Assembly (NCBI GenBank): GCA_035295125.1
Contig: DATGJP010000056.1
Span: 165,051 to 229,050, forward strand
Reading direction: 5' to 3'
DNA from: JAICMB01 sp035295125
GTDB taxonomy: Bacteria; Acidobacteriota; Terriglobia; Bryobacterales; Bryobacteraceae
DNA: 64,000 nt
The stretch's first letter is position 1; every line of letters begins with the position of its first letter. Positions 26,119-34,427 of the stretch are shown in pieces. The notes below the pieces were generated by a model. That model worked only from the letters and a program-made list of their open reading frames with translations, searched no databases and was not told the origin of the DNA. The translations under genes and the position numbers were made by a program.

Positions 26119-27230
26119 CAGGACTCCTTCATGAGTTTCATGAAATCGCCGAAAAGGTAATGGGAGTCGTGCGGACCGGGCGCGGCTTCCGGGTGGTATT
26201 GCACGCAAAAAACCGGCTCGCTGCGATGACGAAAACCTTCCAGCGTGTGATCGTTGAGATTGATGTGCGTCAGTTCGACCTCGTTCGCATTCAGTGAATC
26301 GGGGTCGACCGCAAACCCATGATTATGCGACGTGATTTCGACTCTGTTAGTGACCTTGTTAAGGACCGGATGGTTCGCCCCGCGGTGGCCGAATTTAAGC
26401 TTATAAGTCTTGCCGCCGAGAGCGAGGCCGAGGATCTGATGCCCGAGACAGATTCCGAAGATCGGGGTCTTGCCGACCAGCTTCCGTACCTGCTGGGCCT
26501 GGAATTGGAGAGGCTCTGGATCCCCGGGCCCGTTGGAGAGGAAGACCCCGTCGGGCTTGAGAGCGAGGACGTCTTCGGCTGTAGTGCTCGCCGGCACCAC
26601 AGTCACCCTCGCCCCAACATGGACGAGATGCCTTAGGATATTGCGCTTGATCCCGAAGTCGTACGCCACCACGTGGCAGCACGGCTCGGTTGCTGCCTGG
26701 ATTTGATCCGACGGCGAGCACGGCGCAACCGGATTGTTCCAGTCGTATCGCTCGGGTGTGGTCACTCGAGTCGCAAGGTCGAGACCTGTCATCGATGGCG
26801 CATGGCGGGCACGATCAACCAGACTCTTTGGGTCGTGATCGCCAGTCGCGAGAATGCCGCGCATCACTCCGCGAGTACGCAGGTGCCGCACCAGGGCGCG
26901 CGTGTCGATCTCCGCCGCTACCGGAATTCCGTTTTCCGCCAGAAAATGGTCCGCGCTCTCCTCCGATCGCCAGTTGCTCGCGATGGATGAGAACTCCCGT
27001 ACCACCAGCCCTTCAATGAACGGCTTAAAAGCCTCTTTGTCATAGCCGTTCGCGCCGTAGTTGCCGATTTCGGGGTAAGTCAGAACAACGATCTGCCCCG
27101 CATACGAGGGATCAGTGAAAATTTCCTGATACCCGGTGATGGCGGTGTTGAAGACGACCTCGCCAACACTGTCTCTATGCGCACCAAAGCTCCTGCCCTC
27201 GAAGACCGTCCCGTCTTCCAGGGCGAGCAT
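26118..27230 (-). CDS. carA: carbamoyl-phosphate synthase small (glutaminase) subunit
   Basis: 370 residues from ATG 27230, where the family pattern MLALEDGTVFEGRSFGA begins; longer in-frame starts add 64 residues that resemble nothing. The C-terminal half is a class I glutamine amidotransferase: the nucleophile Cys in GICLGHQILGLALGG, and His/Glu in VQYHPEAAPGPHDS. It supplies ammonia to CarB. One base overlaps carB. A good promoter lies about 65 bp upstream at 27298-27326. The coding strand is opposite to the fusion gene at 27336. Confidence 0.96.
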   Translation of the reverse strand: MLALEDGTVFEGRSFGAHRDSVGEVVFNTAITGYQEIFTDPSYAGQIVVLTYPEIGNYGANGYDKEAFKPFIEGLVVREFSSIASNWRSEESADHFLAENGIPVAAEIDTRALVRHLRTRGVMRGILATGDHDPKSLVDRARHAPSMTGLDLATRVTTPERYDWNNPVAPCSPSDQIQAATEPCCHVVAYDFGIKRNILRHLVHVGARVTVVPASTTAEDVLALKPDGVFLSNGPGDPEPLQFQAQQVRKLVGKTPIFGICLGHQILGLALGGKTYKLKFGHRGANHPVLNKVTNRVEITSHNHGFAVDPDSLNANEVELTHINLNDHTLEGFRHRSEPVFCVQYHPEAAPGPHDSHYLFGDFMKLMKES

Positions 27231-27297
27231 TGCAGAGTTCAACCTACTGAGTCCTCCAGTTGTGTGATGTTTCCGGGTGGAAGGGGGTGCCGAAACC

Positions 27298-27326
27298 ATT
27301 ATAGCTAGGCTGGAGGATCTTGTTAC
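27298..27326 (-). promoter_or_regulatory. carAB promoter
   Basis: Reading leftward: -35 GTAACA (27326-27321), 17-base spacer, -10 TATAAT (27303-27298). This gives a leader of about 60 bases before carA ATG 27230. The -10 is a perfect consensus; the -35 matches four of six positions. Confidence 0.65.
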
Positions 27327-27335
27327 GATCGGCGT

Positions 27336-29555
27336 ATGGTTCCTGTGGTCCGGACGGCTCCCCGTTTTAGCGTCGCGGAGGCGGTGCGGCTGGCGGACGA
27401 GTTTTATGGGCTGCGGGCTCAATCGGCTGTTGAACTGCCCAGCGAGCGCGATCAGAATTTCCGTTTAACCGAGGCTGGCGGGCACGAGTTCGTCCTCAAA
27501 ATCGCCAACTCGGAGGAGAAGCCGGAATTTCTTGACCTTCAGAACCGCATGCTCGAATTTCTGGCAGGCGCGGGGACGGGCCTGCAGTTTCCGCGGCTGA
27601 TTCCTGCGCGATCCGGCGAATCTAATGCGCAGGTGCGATTGCTTACCTGGGTGGACGGCGTCTGTCTGGCCGAAGTCCAGCCCCACGGGCCCGATCTTCT
27701 GGCCTCGCTCGGCCGGGCTCTCGCAGCTATGGATGCCTCGCTTGAGGGCTTCTCGCATCCCGCGGCCCATCGAACGTTCCATTGGGACCTGCGCCACGCC
27801 TCCATGGCCTGGCCTCATGTGGGAATGCTGCCCGAAGCACGCCGGGCACTGGTTCGGGGCATTCTGGAAAGCTGGGAACGGGTGGATTGGGACACGCTGC
27901 GCTTCAGCATCATCCACAACGACGCGAACGACTATAACGTGATCGTGGACGAAGCTGGCACGCGCGTCGTGTCCGTCCTCGACTTCGGCGACGTCGTATT
28001 TTCAGCAACCGTCTGCAACCTGGCGATCGCTCTGGCATACGTGATGCTGGGGAAGCGCGATCCTATCCAAGCGGCGGCGCAGGTCGTCTCCGCTTATCAT
28101 ACTGCCCGCCCACTGACCGAGCCCGAAATCGACGTCCTCTACACGCTGGCGGCCACACGCCTCGCAATGAGCGTTTGCTATGCCGCATACCAGGCCCGTG
28201 AAGCCCCGCACAACGAATACCTGAATATCTCGAACGGTCCCGCCTGGGCCTTGCTGGAGCAACTCGCGCAATTGCCTCACGATTGGCCGCGCGACGTCTT
28301 TCGCCGCGCATGCGGCCTTACCAGGCAGCGCGATCTCGTGGGCGCCCGTAAATCCCATCTCGGACCCTCGCTAAGCCTCTCATACAACCAGCCGCTGCAC
28401 ATCGTCCGAGGCTGGCGGCAGCATCTGTACGACGCGAGCGGCCGCGCCTACCTGGATTGTGTCAACAACGTGGCGCACGTGGGACACTGCCATCCGCGGG
28501 TGGTGCGGGCGGGGGCCGAGCAAATGGCGCTTCTCAACACCAACACCCGCTATCTCCACGAACACCTCGCCGAATACATCGAACGGCTCGCCGCCACGCT
28601 GCCGGAGCCGTTGAGCGTGGTGTACCTGGTGTGCAGCGGCAGCGAAGCGAACGAGTTGGCGTTACGCCTCGCGCGGGCGCATACAGGCCGCGACGAGTTC
28701 ATCGTTGTAGACACGGGCTACCACGGGAACACGAATGCGCTGATCGATATCAGTCCGTATAAGTTCAACGGCCCGGGTGGACGCGGCAAGCCGGCGAACG
28801 TTCACGTGCTTCCATATTCCGCCGATGCGGATGTAGCGGCATGCGGGACCCGGCCCGCGGCGTTCATCTGCGAATCGATTCTGAGCTGCGCGGGGCAGGT
28901 AGTGCTGCCGCCGGGCTATTTGCGGAGGGCTTACGAAGTCACTCGGGGACTCGGCGGAGTCTGCATTGCCGACGAGGTACAGACCGGCTTCGGCAGGGTC
29001 GGCTCGCATTTCTGGGCGTTCGAGACCCAAGGCGTCGTGCCGGATATTGTGACCATGGGAAAACCGATCGGCAATGGACACCCGATGGGCGCCGTGGTCA
29101 CCACGCGCGAAATCGCCGATTCCTTCGCCAATGGGATGGAATACTTCAACACTTTCGGCGGCAATCCCGTATCCTGTGCCGTAGGAATGGCCGTGCTGGA
29201 CGTCATAGCGGACGAACAGCTCCAGGAAAACGCGCTCCAAACAGGCCGCTACCTGATCGAAGGGCTGAAGGCTCTCATGCAGGACTGCTCCCTTATCGGC
29301 GATGTGCGCGGCCTCGGCCTGTTTCTGGGCTTCGAACTGGTCCGGAACCGCAAGTCGAAGGAACCAGCGCCCGAGGAAGCTTCCCGCCTGGTGAATCAGA
29401 TGAAGGACCGCGGAATCCTGCTTAGCACCGACGGTCCGTTCCACAACGTAATTAAGATTAAACCGCCCCTCATCTTCTCGCGCGCCGATGCGGATTTCCT
29501 GCTTCGGGAACTCAGGGATCTCTATGCGCCGTGCGAGACCGCGACACGCCCCTGA
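27336..29555 (+). CDS. bifunctional APH-type kinase / class III PLP aminotransferase-fold fusion
   Basis: 739 residues in one uninterrupted frame. Residues 1-330 are an aminoglycoside-phosphotransferase-like kinase with the Brenner motif IIHNDANDYNV near residue 194 and the metal-binding DFGD near residue 214. Residues 340-739 are a class III aminotransferase fold: VCSGSEANELALRLA near residue 430, IADEVQTGFGR, and the PLP-binding Lys in TMGKPIGNG near residue 576. Known relatives in animals are the pairs hydroxylysine kinase plus 5-phosphohydroxylysine phospho-lyase, and ethanolamine-phosphate phospho-lyase. So I infer phosphorylation of an amino alcohol followed by PLP-dependent phosphate elimination. 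Some bacterial homologues carry an M23 peptidase domain in between; it is absent here. The last 34 bases overlap the convergent ABC gene. Confidence 0.85.
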   Translation: MVPVVRTAPRFSVAEAVRLADEFYGLRAQSAVELPSERDQNFRLTEAGGHEFVLKIANSEEKPEFLDLQNRMLEFLAGAGTGLQFPRLIPARSGESNAQVRLLTWVDGVCLAEVQPHGPDLLASLGRALAAMDASLEGFSHPAAHRTFHWDLRHASMAWPHVGMLPEARRALVRGILESWERVDWDTLRFSIIHNDANDYNVIVDEAGTRVVSVLDFGDVVFSATVCNLAIALAYVMLGKRDPIQAAAQVVSAYHTARPLTEPEIDVLYTLAATRLAMSVCYAAYQAREAPHNEYLNISNGPAWALLEQLAQLPHDWPRDVFRRACGLTRQRDLVGARKSHLGPSLSLSYNQPLHIVRGWRQHLYDASGRAYLDCVNNVAHVGHCHPRVVRAGAEQMALLNTNTRYLHEHLAEYIERLAATLPEPLSVVYLVCSGSEANELALRLARAHTGRDEFIVVDTGYHGNTNALIDISPYKFNGPGGRGKPANVHVLPYSADADVAACGTRPAAFICESILSCAGQVVLPPGYLRRAYEVTRGLGGVCIADEVQTGFGRVGSHFWAFETQGVVPDIVTMGKPIGNGHPMGAVVTTREIADSFANGMEYFNTFGGNPVSCAVGMAVLDVIADEQLQENALQTGRYLIEGLKALMQDCSLIGDVRGLGLFLGFELVRNRKSKEPAPEEASRLVNQMKDRGILLSTDGPFHNVIKIKPPLIFSRADADFLLRELRDLYAPCETATRP

Positions 29556-30262
29556 TAGGCGTCCAGAACTTCCTTGGCATCACCCTGCATGATCATCTCG
29601 CCGTTGTCCAGCCACATCGCGCGGTCGCAAAACTCCCGCACCATGGGGGCGGCATGCGACACAAATAAGAATGTCCTGCCGGCTCGCCGATGCTCCCGAA
29701 TCCGATCGAAGCACTTAGCCTGAAAAGCCTGATCGCCGACCGCCAGAACCTCGTCCACGATCAGAATGTCGGGGTTCACATTTACCGCGACGGAGAACGC
29801 CAGGCGTACGATCATACCGCTCGAATAGGTCCGCAGCGGCTCGTGAATGACATCGTTGAGCCCGGCGAAATCCACGATGGATTCGAATAGCTGGTCGGTC
29901 TCCTTCTGCGTGAAACCCAGCAGCGAGGCGTTCAGAATCAGGTTTTCCGCACCGGTGAGGTCGCGATGAAAGCCGGCACCCAGTTCGAGCAGGGCGGCGA
30001 TGCGGCCATTCACAGTGACCGAACCCTCGCTGGGCGGCGCCAGTCCCGCGACGATGCTCAGCAAAGTGGACTTTCCAGCTCCGTTTCCTCCGACAAAAGC
30101 CAGGCTTTCGCCCGCCTCCACCTCGAAGGAAACGTTTTTCAACGCATAGAAATCGTGAGAATCCGGCTTGCTCCACCACGAGATGAGGTGCTCGCGGAGC
30201 AGCTTCTGGCCGCCGGCGCGCCGGAATTTCTTCGAGATTTTATCGCAGACGATCAGTGCCAT
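29522..30262 (-). CDS. Wzt/KpsT-type polysaccharide ABC exporter, ATPase
   Basis: 246 residues. Walker A GGNGAGKS near residue 59, the family-specific LLELGAGFHRDLTGAENL near residues 90-108, signature YSSGMIVRLAFSVA, Walker B ILIVDEVLAVGD and switch His in VSHAAPM. The fold matches Wzt/RfbE/KpsT ATPases that pair with a Wzm-type permease to export O-antigen, capsule or teichoic-acid-like glycans. It has no C-terminal glycan-binding domain, so it is the short KpsT-like form. The permease gene is two bases upstream. The 3' end overlaps the convergent fusion gene by 34 bp. Confidence 0.88.
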   Translation of the reverse strand: MALIVCDKISKKFRRAGGQKLLREHLISWWSKPDSHDFYALKNVSFEVEAGESLAFVGGNGAGKSTLLSIVAGLAPPSEGSVTVNGRIAALLELGAGFHRDLTGAENLILNASLLGFTQKETDQLFESIVDFAGLNDVIHEPLRTYSSGMIVRLAFSVAVNVNPDILIVDEVLAVGDQAFQAKCFDRIREHRRAGRTFLFVSHAAPMVREFCDRAMWLDNGEMIMQGDAKEVLDAYQGRVAVSHGA

Positions 30263-30264
30263 TG

Positions 30265-31029
30265 TTACAGGTAGTCGTAGAACCGCGGCTTCAACTTCTG
30301 GAAGATCAGGAAGCCAAGTCCCAGAGAGACGAAGGAGACCAGGAACAAGTTCCTAATGATGGACGGCGACGGGTTAGCTCCTTTAAGAAGCACGTCCCGC
30401 ATGCCAAACACGAGCGCGGCGATGGGGTTGAAGCGATATACCTCCTTGAAACGCTGCGGAATGATCTCGAAGGAATAGACGATCGGAACGAGCCAAAAGA
30501 GCAGGGTATTGACCGACTCGATCACGTAACGCACATCGCGGACAAAAACGTAGAATGCGGAGCAGGCCAGGGCCATTCCACAGACGAAAACAATCTCCAG
30601 GAGCCACATTAACGGAAGCCAAAGCCACGGCAGGCCCGGTCGCGCGCCAAACCATAAGGCGATGACCAGCAACAAGCCAATCTGAATCAAAAGATGAATC
30701 GCATTTGCGAGCACCGCCGCAATGGGGACGATAAACCGGGGTGCGCCGACGCGCTTGATCAAACCGGCATTGTCGATTAACGATGTCGAACCGGTACTCC
30801 AGGCCAGGGCGAAGAAATTGAACGGCACCAGACCGCACAAGACGAACAATGGAAAATTCTTAATGTCATTGTTCGGCATGACCTTCGTCCAGATGAACGT
30901 CAGGACGCCCATCATGACCAGGGGGTTGAGCATCGACCAGAACACGCCCAGGGACATGTTCCGGTATCGCAGCCGGAAGTCCTTTAGGATCAGATTCTTA
31001 CCAAGGAACCAGTAATCGCCATGCCACAT
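30265..31029 (-). CDS. Wzm-type polysaccharide ABC exporter, permease
   Basis: 254 residues with six membrane helices and the ABC-2 pattern (LKDFRLRYRNMSLGVFWSMLNPLVMMGVLTFIW, then PFNFFALAW and an ARGPRF-like cytosolic loop). It forms an exporter with the adjacent Wzt-like ATPase; genes are two bases apart, ATPase downstream. ATG 31029 is preferred over TTG 31053, because a TAGAAT -10-like box lies only about 10 bases before that TTG. No glycosyltransferase genes are adjacent, so the glycan cargo is not known. Confidence 0.87.
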   Translation of the reverse strand: MWHGDYWFLGKNLILKDFRLRYRNMSLGVFWSMLNPLVMMGVLTFIWTKVMPNNDIKNFPLFVLCGLVPFNFFALAWSTGSTSLIDNAGLIKRVGAPRFIVPIAAVLANAIHLLIQIGLLLVIALWFGARPGLPWLWLPLMWLLEIVFVCGMALACSAFYVFVRDVRYVIESVNTLLFWLVPIVYSFEIIPQRFKEVYRFNPIAALVFGMRDVLLKGANPSPSIIRNLFLVSFVSLGLGFLIFQKLKPRFYDYL

Positions 31030-31111
31030 GCGGATCGTACGACTTAAGCTCAATTCTACCGCAGCAGGCCAGCGAAAACTCCCGTACTCTGATAGATTAG
31101 ATCAATTAACT

Positions 31112-32590
31112 ATGAGCCTTACCCGCAAGAAGTCTTTGACGGCGCTCCTTAGCCAGGCCAACGAGCATGGCGGATTGAAGAGAACGCTGACTGCCAGGAG
31201 CCTGATTGCTCTCGGAGTCGGCGCAATCATTGGCGCCGGCCTGTTTATCCGTACGGCCGCGGCCTCCGCCGAAGCGGCCGGACCCTCCGTGATCATGTCC
31301 TTCGTCGTCGCAGCCATTGGCTGCTGTTTCGCAGGGCTTTGCTACGCCGAATTCGCGGCCATGATGCCCATTGCCGGCAGCGCTTACACCTATTCTTATG
31401 CCACCATGGGCGAGCTCACCGCCTGGACCATCGGTTGGGCCTTGATCCTCGAATATGCGCTCGGGGCGGCAACCGTTGCCATTGGCTGGAGCGAATATCT
31501 CAATAAGTTGACGGGCGGCGCCATCCCCTTTGAGTGGTGTCACTCGCCGTGGGATATGAGTCCCACGGGGGCGCACGGAATCATCAATGCCCCGGCGGTG
31601 CTGATTCTCCTGATATTGACGGCGCTGCTGGTCAAGGGAACCGAGGAATCGGCCACCGTGAACTCCATCATCGTGGCGGTCAAAGTGGTAATCGTGATCG
31701 TGTTCATCGCGATCGGGTGGAGCTTTGTGAATCCGGCGAATCACACTCCGTTCATGATTCCCGCGGGAACACCGGGCCATGAAAGCTTCGTCAAGCACGG
31801 ATGGGGCGGCATGTTGGGAGGCGCCGGCATCGTCTTCTTCGCCTTTATCGGATTCGATGCTGTCTCCACCGCGGCACAGGAAACGAAGGATCCCGGCCGC
31901 GATATGCCCAGGGGCATCCTCGGTTCTCTGGCGCTTTGCACCGTTCTATACATCCTGTTCGGATACGTTCTGACGGGCGTGGCCAACTGGACTGAATTTG
32001 CGAAGGCCGGCAAAGAAGCTTCGGTCGCCTATGCCGTGCAGGCTCACATGCCCGGGTTTAGCTGGCTCGCTACAGCAATCACCGTGGCCATACTGTTTGG
32101 ATTCTCTTCGGTGATCCTGGTTATGTTGCTAGGTCAAAGCCGCGTGTTTTATTCAATGGCGAAAGACGGGCTGCTTCCGAAGGTTTTTTCCGACTGCCAT
32201 GCCAAGTTCTGCACGCCTTACAAGTGCAATATCATCCTGTTCTTCTTCGTCGGATTGTTCGCCGCGTTTATCCCGGGCGAAGTTACCGGCGATCTGACAT
32301 CCATCGGTACCCTGTTTGCGTTTGTGCTGGTCTGCATCGGGGTTTGGATTATGCGCCGCACCAATCCCGAACAACACCGTCCATTCCGCACGCCGGTTGT
32401 GCCGCTCGTCTCCACGATGGGTGTGATCGTGTGCGGGATCATGATCGCGTTTCTCGATCATCGCACGCAGTTGCTGGCTCTCGCGTGGATGGCCGTGGGT
32501 CTGACGATTTATTTCCTTTACGGCCGAACTCATAGTAAGCTTGCCGGACCCACAATATACGGCAAGGCTGTCGCGGAAGCCGGCGACTAA
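31112..32590 (+). CDS. APC-family cationic amino acid permease
   Basis: 492 residues with about twelve membrane helices. The APC signature IALGVGAIIGAGLFIRTAAA lies near residue 35, followed by GPSVIMSFVVAAIGCCFAGLCYAEFAAMMP and GSAYTYSYATMGE. The overall pattern is closest to the CAT-type (YfnA-like) bacterial permeases. It imports a cationic or neutral amino acid; the substrate is not readable. ATG 31112 is chosen because the upstream 28 residues of the longest ORF lie in the divergent promoter region. It is divergent from the exporter permease. Confidence 0.87.
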   Translation: MSLTRKKSLTALLSQANEHGGLKRTLTARSLIALGVGAIIGAGLFIRTAAASAEAAGPSVIMSFVVAAIGCCFAGLCYAEFAAMMPIAGSAYTYSYATMGELTAWTIGWALILEYALGAATVAIGWSEYLNKLTGGAIPFEWCHSPWDMSPTGAHGIINAPAVLILLILTALLVKGTEESATVNSIIVAVKVVIVIVFIAIGWSFVNPANHTPFMIPAGTPGHESFVKHGWGGMLGGAGIVFFAFIGFDAVSTAAQETKDPGRDMPRGILGSLALCTVLYILFGYVLTGVANWTEFAKAGKEASVAYAVQAHMPGFSWLATAITVAILFGFSSVILVMLLGQSRVFYSMAKDGLLPKVFSDCHAKFCTPYKCNIILFFFVGLFAAFIPGEVTGDLTSIGTLFAFVLVCIGVWIMRRTNPEQHRPFRTPVVPLVSTMGVIVCGIMIAFLDHRTQLLALAWMAVGLTIYFLYGRTHSKLAGPTIYGKAVAEAGD

Positions 32591-32596
32591 TGTAAA

Positions 32597-32636
32597 GGCG
32601 GGTAAACAACCCGCCGCAGGCTGGCAGCCTGCATCA
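32597..32636. repeat. paired-hairpin repeat, copy B
   Basis: On the minus strand it matches copy A (12564-12603) at 37 of 40 positions. Two palindromes GGCGGGT...ACAACCCGCC and GCAGGCTGGCAGCCTGC sit side by side. It starts 6 bp after the permease stop codon, so it may also protect or end that transcript. Confidence 0.75.
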
Positions 32637-32678
32637 CGCAACGGCTAACCAAAGCTGGATCCCGTCGTCTGAAAAGGT

Positions 32679-32888
32679 GTGAACGGACGCGGAATCAAAT
32701 TCGGAGCAGCCCTGATGGTGGCGGCAGTGATATTCGCCAGCACCCAGCGGACACAGCTTCCGTCCAGCGTCTGCACCTTCGTACGGTCGTACGAGGCAGT
32801 GAAAAAAACAAACGCTCCCATGGGTTTCTGGGAGCGTCTCGCTTACAGCTTAGCGTTATCGAGGCAACAGGCGGCCAATCACGCTTGA
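32679..32888 (+). CDS. possible small exported or membrane protein (overlaps terminators)
   Basis: 69 codons starting at GTG 32679. The N-terminal half is a plausible signal or membrane helix (FGAALMVAAVIFAS), then a polar segment with one Cys, then MGFWERLAYSLALSRQ. The last part overlaps two hairpins that read as terminators for the opposite strand (32801-32837 and 32871-32896). It may therefore be a chance ORF. Shine-Dalgarno support is weak. Confidence 0.3.
   Translation: MNGRGIKFGAALMVAAVIFASTQRTQLPSSVCTFVRSYEAVKKTNAPMGFWERLAYSLALSRQQAANHA
32801..32837 (-). terminator. Rho-independent terminator of the leftward TPR gene
   Basis: Reading leftward: ACGCTCCCA, 8-base loop, TGGGAGCGT (stem 32837-32812), followed by TTGTTTTTTT (32811-32802). 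A textbook hairpin plus T-run, 68 bp past the stop of the gene ending at 32905. Confidence 0.85.
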
Positions 32889-32896
32889 TTGGCCGC
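32871..32896. terminator. second hairpin downstream of the TPR gene
   Basis: GCGGCCAATCA (32871-32881) and TGATTGGCCGC (32886-32896) form an 11 bp perfect stem with a CGCT tetraloop. No T-run; possibly an RNA-stability element ahead of the true terminator at 32801-32837. Confidence 0.55.
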
Positions 32897-32904
32897 GCCT
32901 GCCA

Positions 32905-34233
32905 TTAATGTTTCCTTGGTGCAGTTCGTCTGCGGACCGGAGCGGGGTTTGTGCCGGTCCATCCTTCTAAATCCTTCTTATCGACATTGAACGTCACCAT
33001 AAACGGGCTGGTTGTATAGCTCTCAGCCACACCCGAGAACTTGATTTCCGTGCCGGCGTCGACTTTGCCGGGAAGCGGCGTCTCGAATTTCAGCGTTGCG
33101 TCCGCGGTTGTGGCATTCTCGATTCCGACCACGAGGGTCTTGGGTTTCGTCGCGGGTTCCATCGAGATGACTTTGGCGGTGAACTTCTGCACACCATTGG
33201 CGCCGCCGGGCAATGCCGCGCCCTTCATGCTGCTATCGAAGTAGCTTTGCGCGTTGGCGCCCGTCAGCGCATCCTTGATGTTCTTCCAGAGCGCGAGATC
33301 GGGATGCGACTGCTCGAACTGCTGTTCCTGCTGCAGCGCCGCTTTAGCTTTGTCCGCGGTGCTGACAATCGTGAACCCGGCCGGAGGCGCCGGATTTGTC
33401 TTGGCGGTGGCCAACAAGTCGTCAAACTTGTCGGTTCCGCCGTGGAACTTGGCGTAATATTTCTGCGCCATATCCTTCATCTGGGTCCGGCCTGCCGGCA
33501 ATAAGGCGCCTTCGCCATCATATGCCGCGGCACGGGCGAAATAGAAGATGGCCTCGGGATACTTCTCGGATTTCCCCTCGGCCAGGATTACGTTACCGAT
33601 CCAGAACGGAACCTGGCCGGTTTTGGGATTCAATTCGACGCTCTTCTTGAATTCCGTCTCCGCCGTTTCGTTCTGCTTGCGGCTCATGGCGACGAAGCCG
33701 AGGGCGGTATGTGCCACCGCCTCGATGTCGTTCTTTGCCTTCTGCCAATCCGCATCACTCATATTTGCTGGCTTAGCGCCGGCCAGGATGGCGTTGGCCG
33801 CATTCTGGGTGGCGTCGAGCTGCTCGGGAGTGGGCGTCGTACCCAGATTGGGAAGAAGAGGCGTGGCGTAAGCCGTGTAGTAGAGCGCCTGAAAGTCTTT
33901 GGGATCGCGCACCAGGATCTCTTTGGCAATGTTTAGCGCATCAGGAATTTGTTGTAAAGCGGCGTAGGTCGTGAAAAACAGCGTTTGGCGCTCGGCGCTG
34001 AAATCGGTGCTGGGATACTTCTCTTTCCACTGATTCAGTTTGTCGAGTCGCGTCTTCGGATTCGTGTCCTTAATGATGGAATCGTACAGATCGTATTCTG
34101 CCCGATCCTTATAGTTCTTCTGGCTCGTTTGCGTTGCAGGTGTGGAGCTGGCCGTCTGGCCGAATGCGCTGAGGCAATTCGCGGCCAAGAATCCCGTTAC
34201 GGCAACAGTCAACAGTGATCTTTGTACCCTCAT
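32905..34233 (-). CDS. exported TPR-containing protein
   Basis: 442 residues. ATG 34233 starts a signal peptide (LLTVAVTGFLAANCLSAFGQ). Residues 50-300 are TPR-like helical repeats (ALNIAKEILVRDPKDFQALYYT, then TALGFVAMSRKQNETAETEFK and FKKSVELNPKTGQVPFWIGN). The C-terminal 120 residues are beta-rich (AKVISMEPATKPKTLVVGIE) and end in a basic tail RRRTAPRKH. It is probably periplasmic or envelope-associated. An upstream in-frame start (34392) would add 53 residues with no motif. It ends at two hairpins, the first (32871-32896) without a T-run and the second (32801-32837) a true terminator. Confidence 0.8.
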   Translation of the reverse strand: MRVQRSLLTVAVTGFLAANCLSAFGQTASSTPATQTSQKNYKDRAEYDLYDSIIKDTNPKTRLDKLNQWKEKYPSTDFSAERQTLFFTTYAALQQIPDALNIAKEILVRDPKDFQALYYTAYATPLLPNLGTTPTPEQLDATQNAANAILAGAKPANMSDADWQKAKNDIEAVAHTALGFVAMSRKQNETAETEFKKSVELNPKTGQVPFWIGNVILAEGKSEKYPEAIFYFARAAAYDGEGALLPAGRTQMKDMAQKYYAKFHGGTDKFDDLLATAKTNPAPPAGFTIVSTADKAKAALQQEQQFEQSHPDLALWKNIKDALTGANAQSYFDSSMKGAALPGGANGVQKFTAKVISMEPATKPKTLVVGIENATTADATLKFETPLPGKVDAGTEIKFSGVAESYTTSPFMVTFNVDKKDLEGWTGTNPAPVRRRTAPRKH

Positions 34234-34427
34234 CAAAGCTTCTGCCCTTTCGCTACGTGGTATTTCGTTTTGAGTTTGGTCAACTGCCGCTGAGCCGCGG
34301 CAAAGTTGTTGCAGGCGTTGCAACTGCGCAGTATAGCCGAACCCAACCCACGGTGGCAATTTACCTATACGGTTAGATGGCGGAAACGGCAAAGTTGTTC
34401 CCGCGATTTAGAAGAGCAAGCCAGCGA

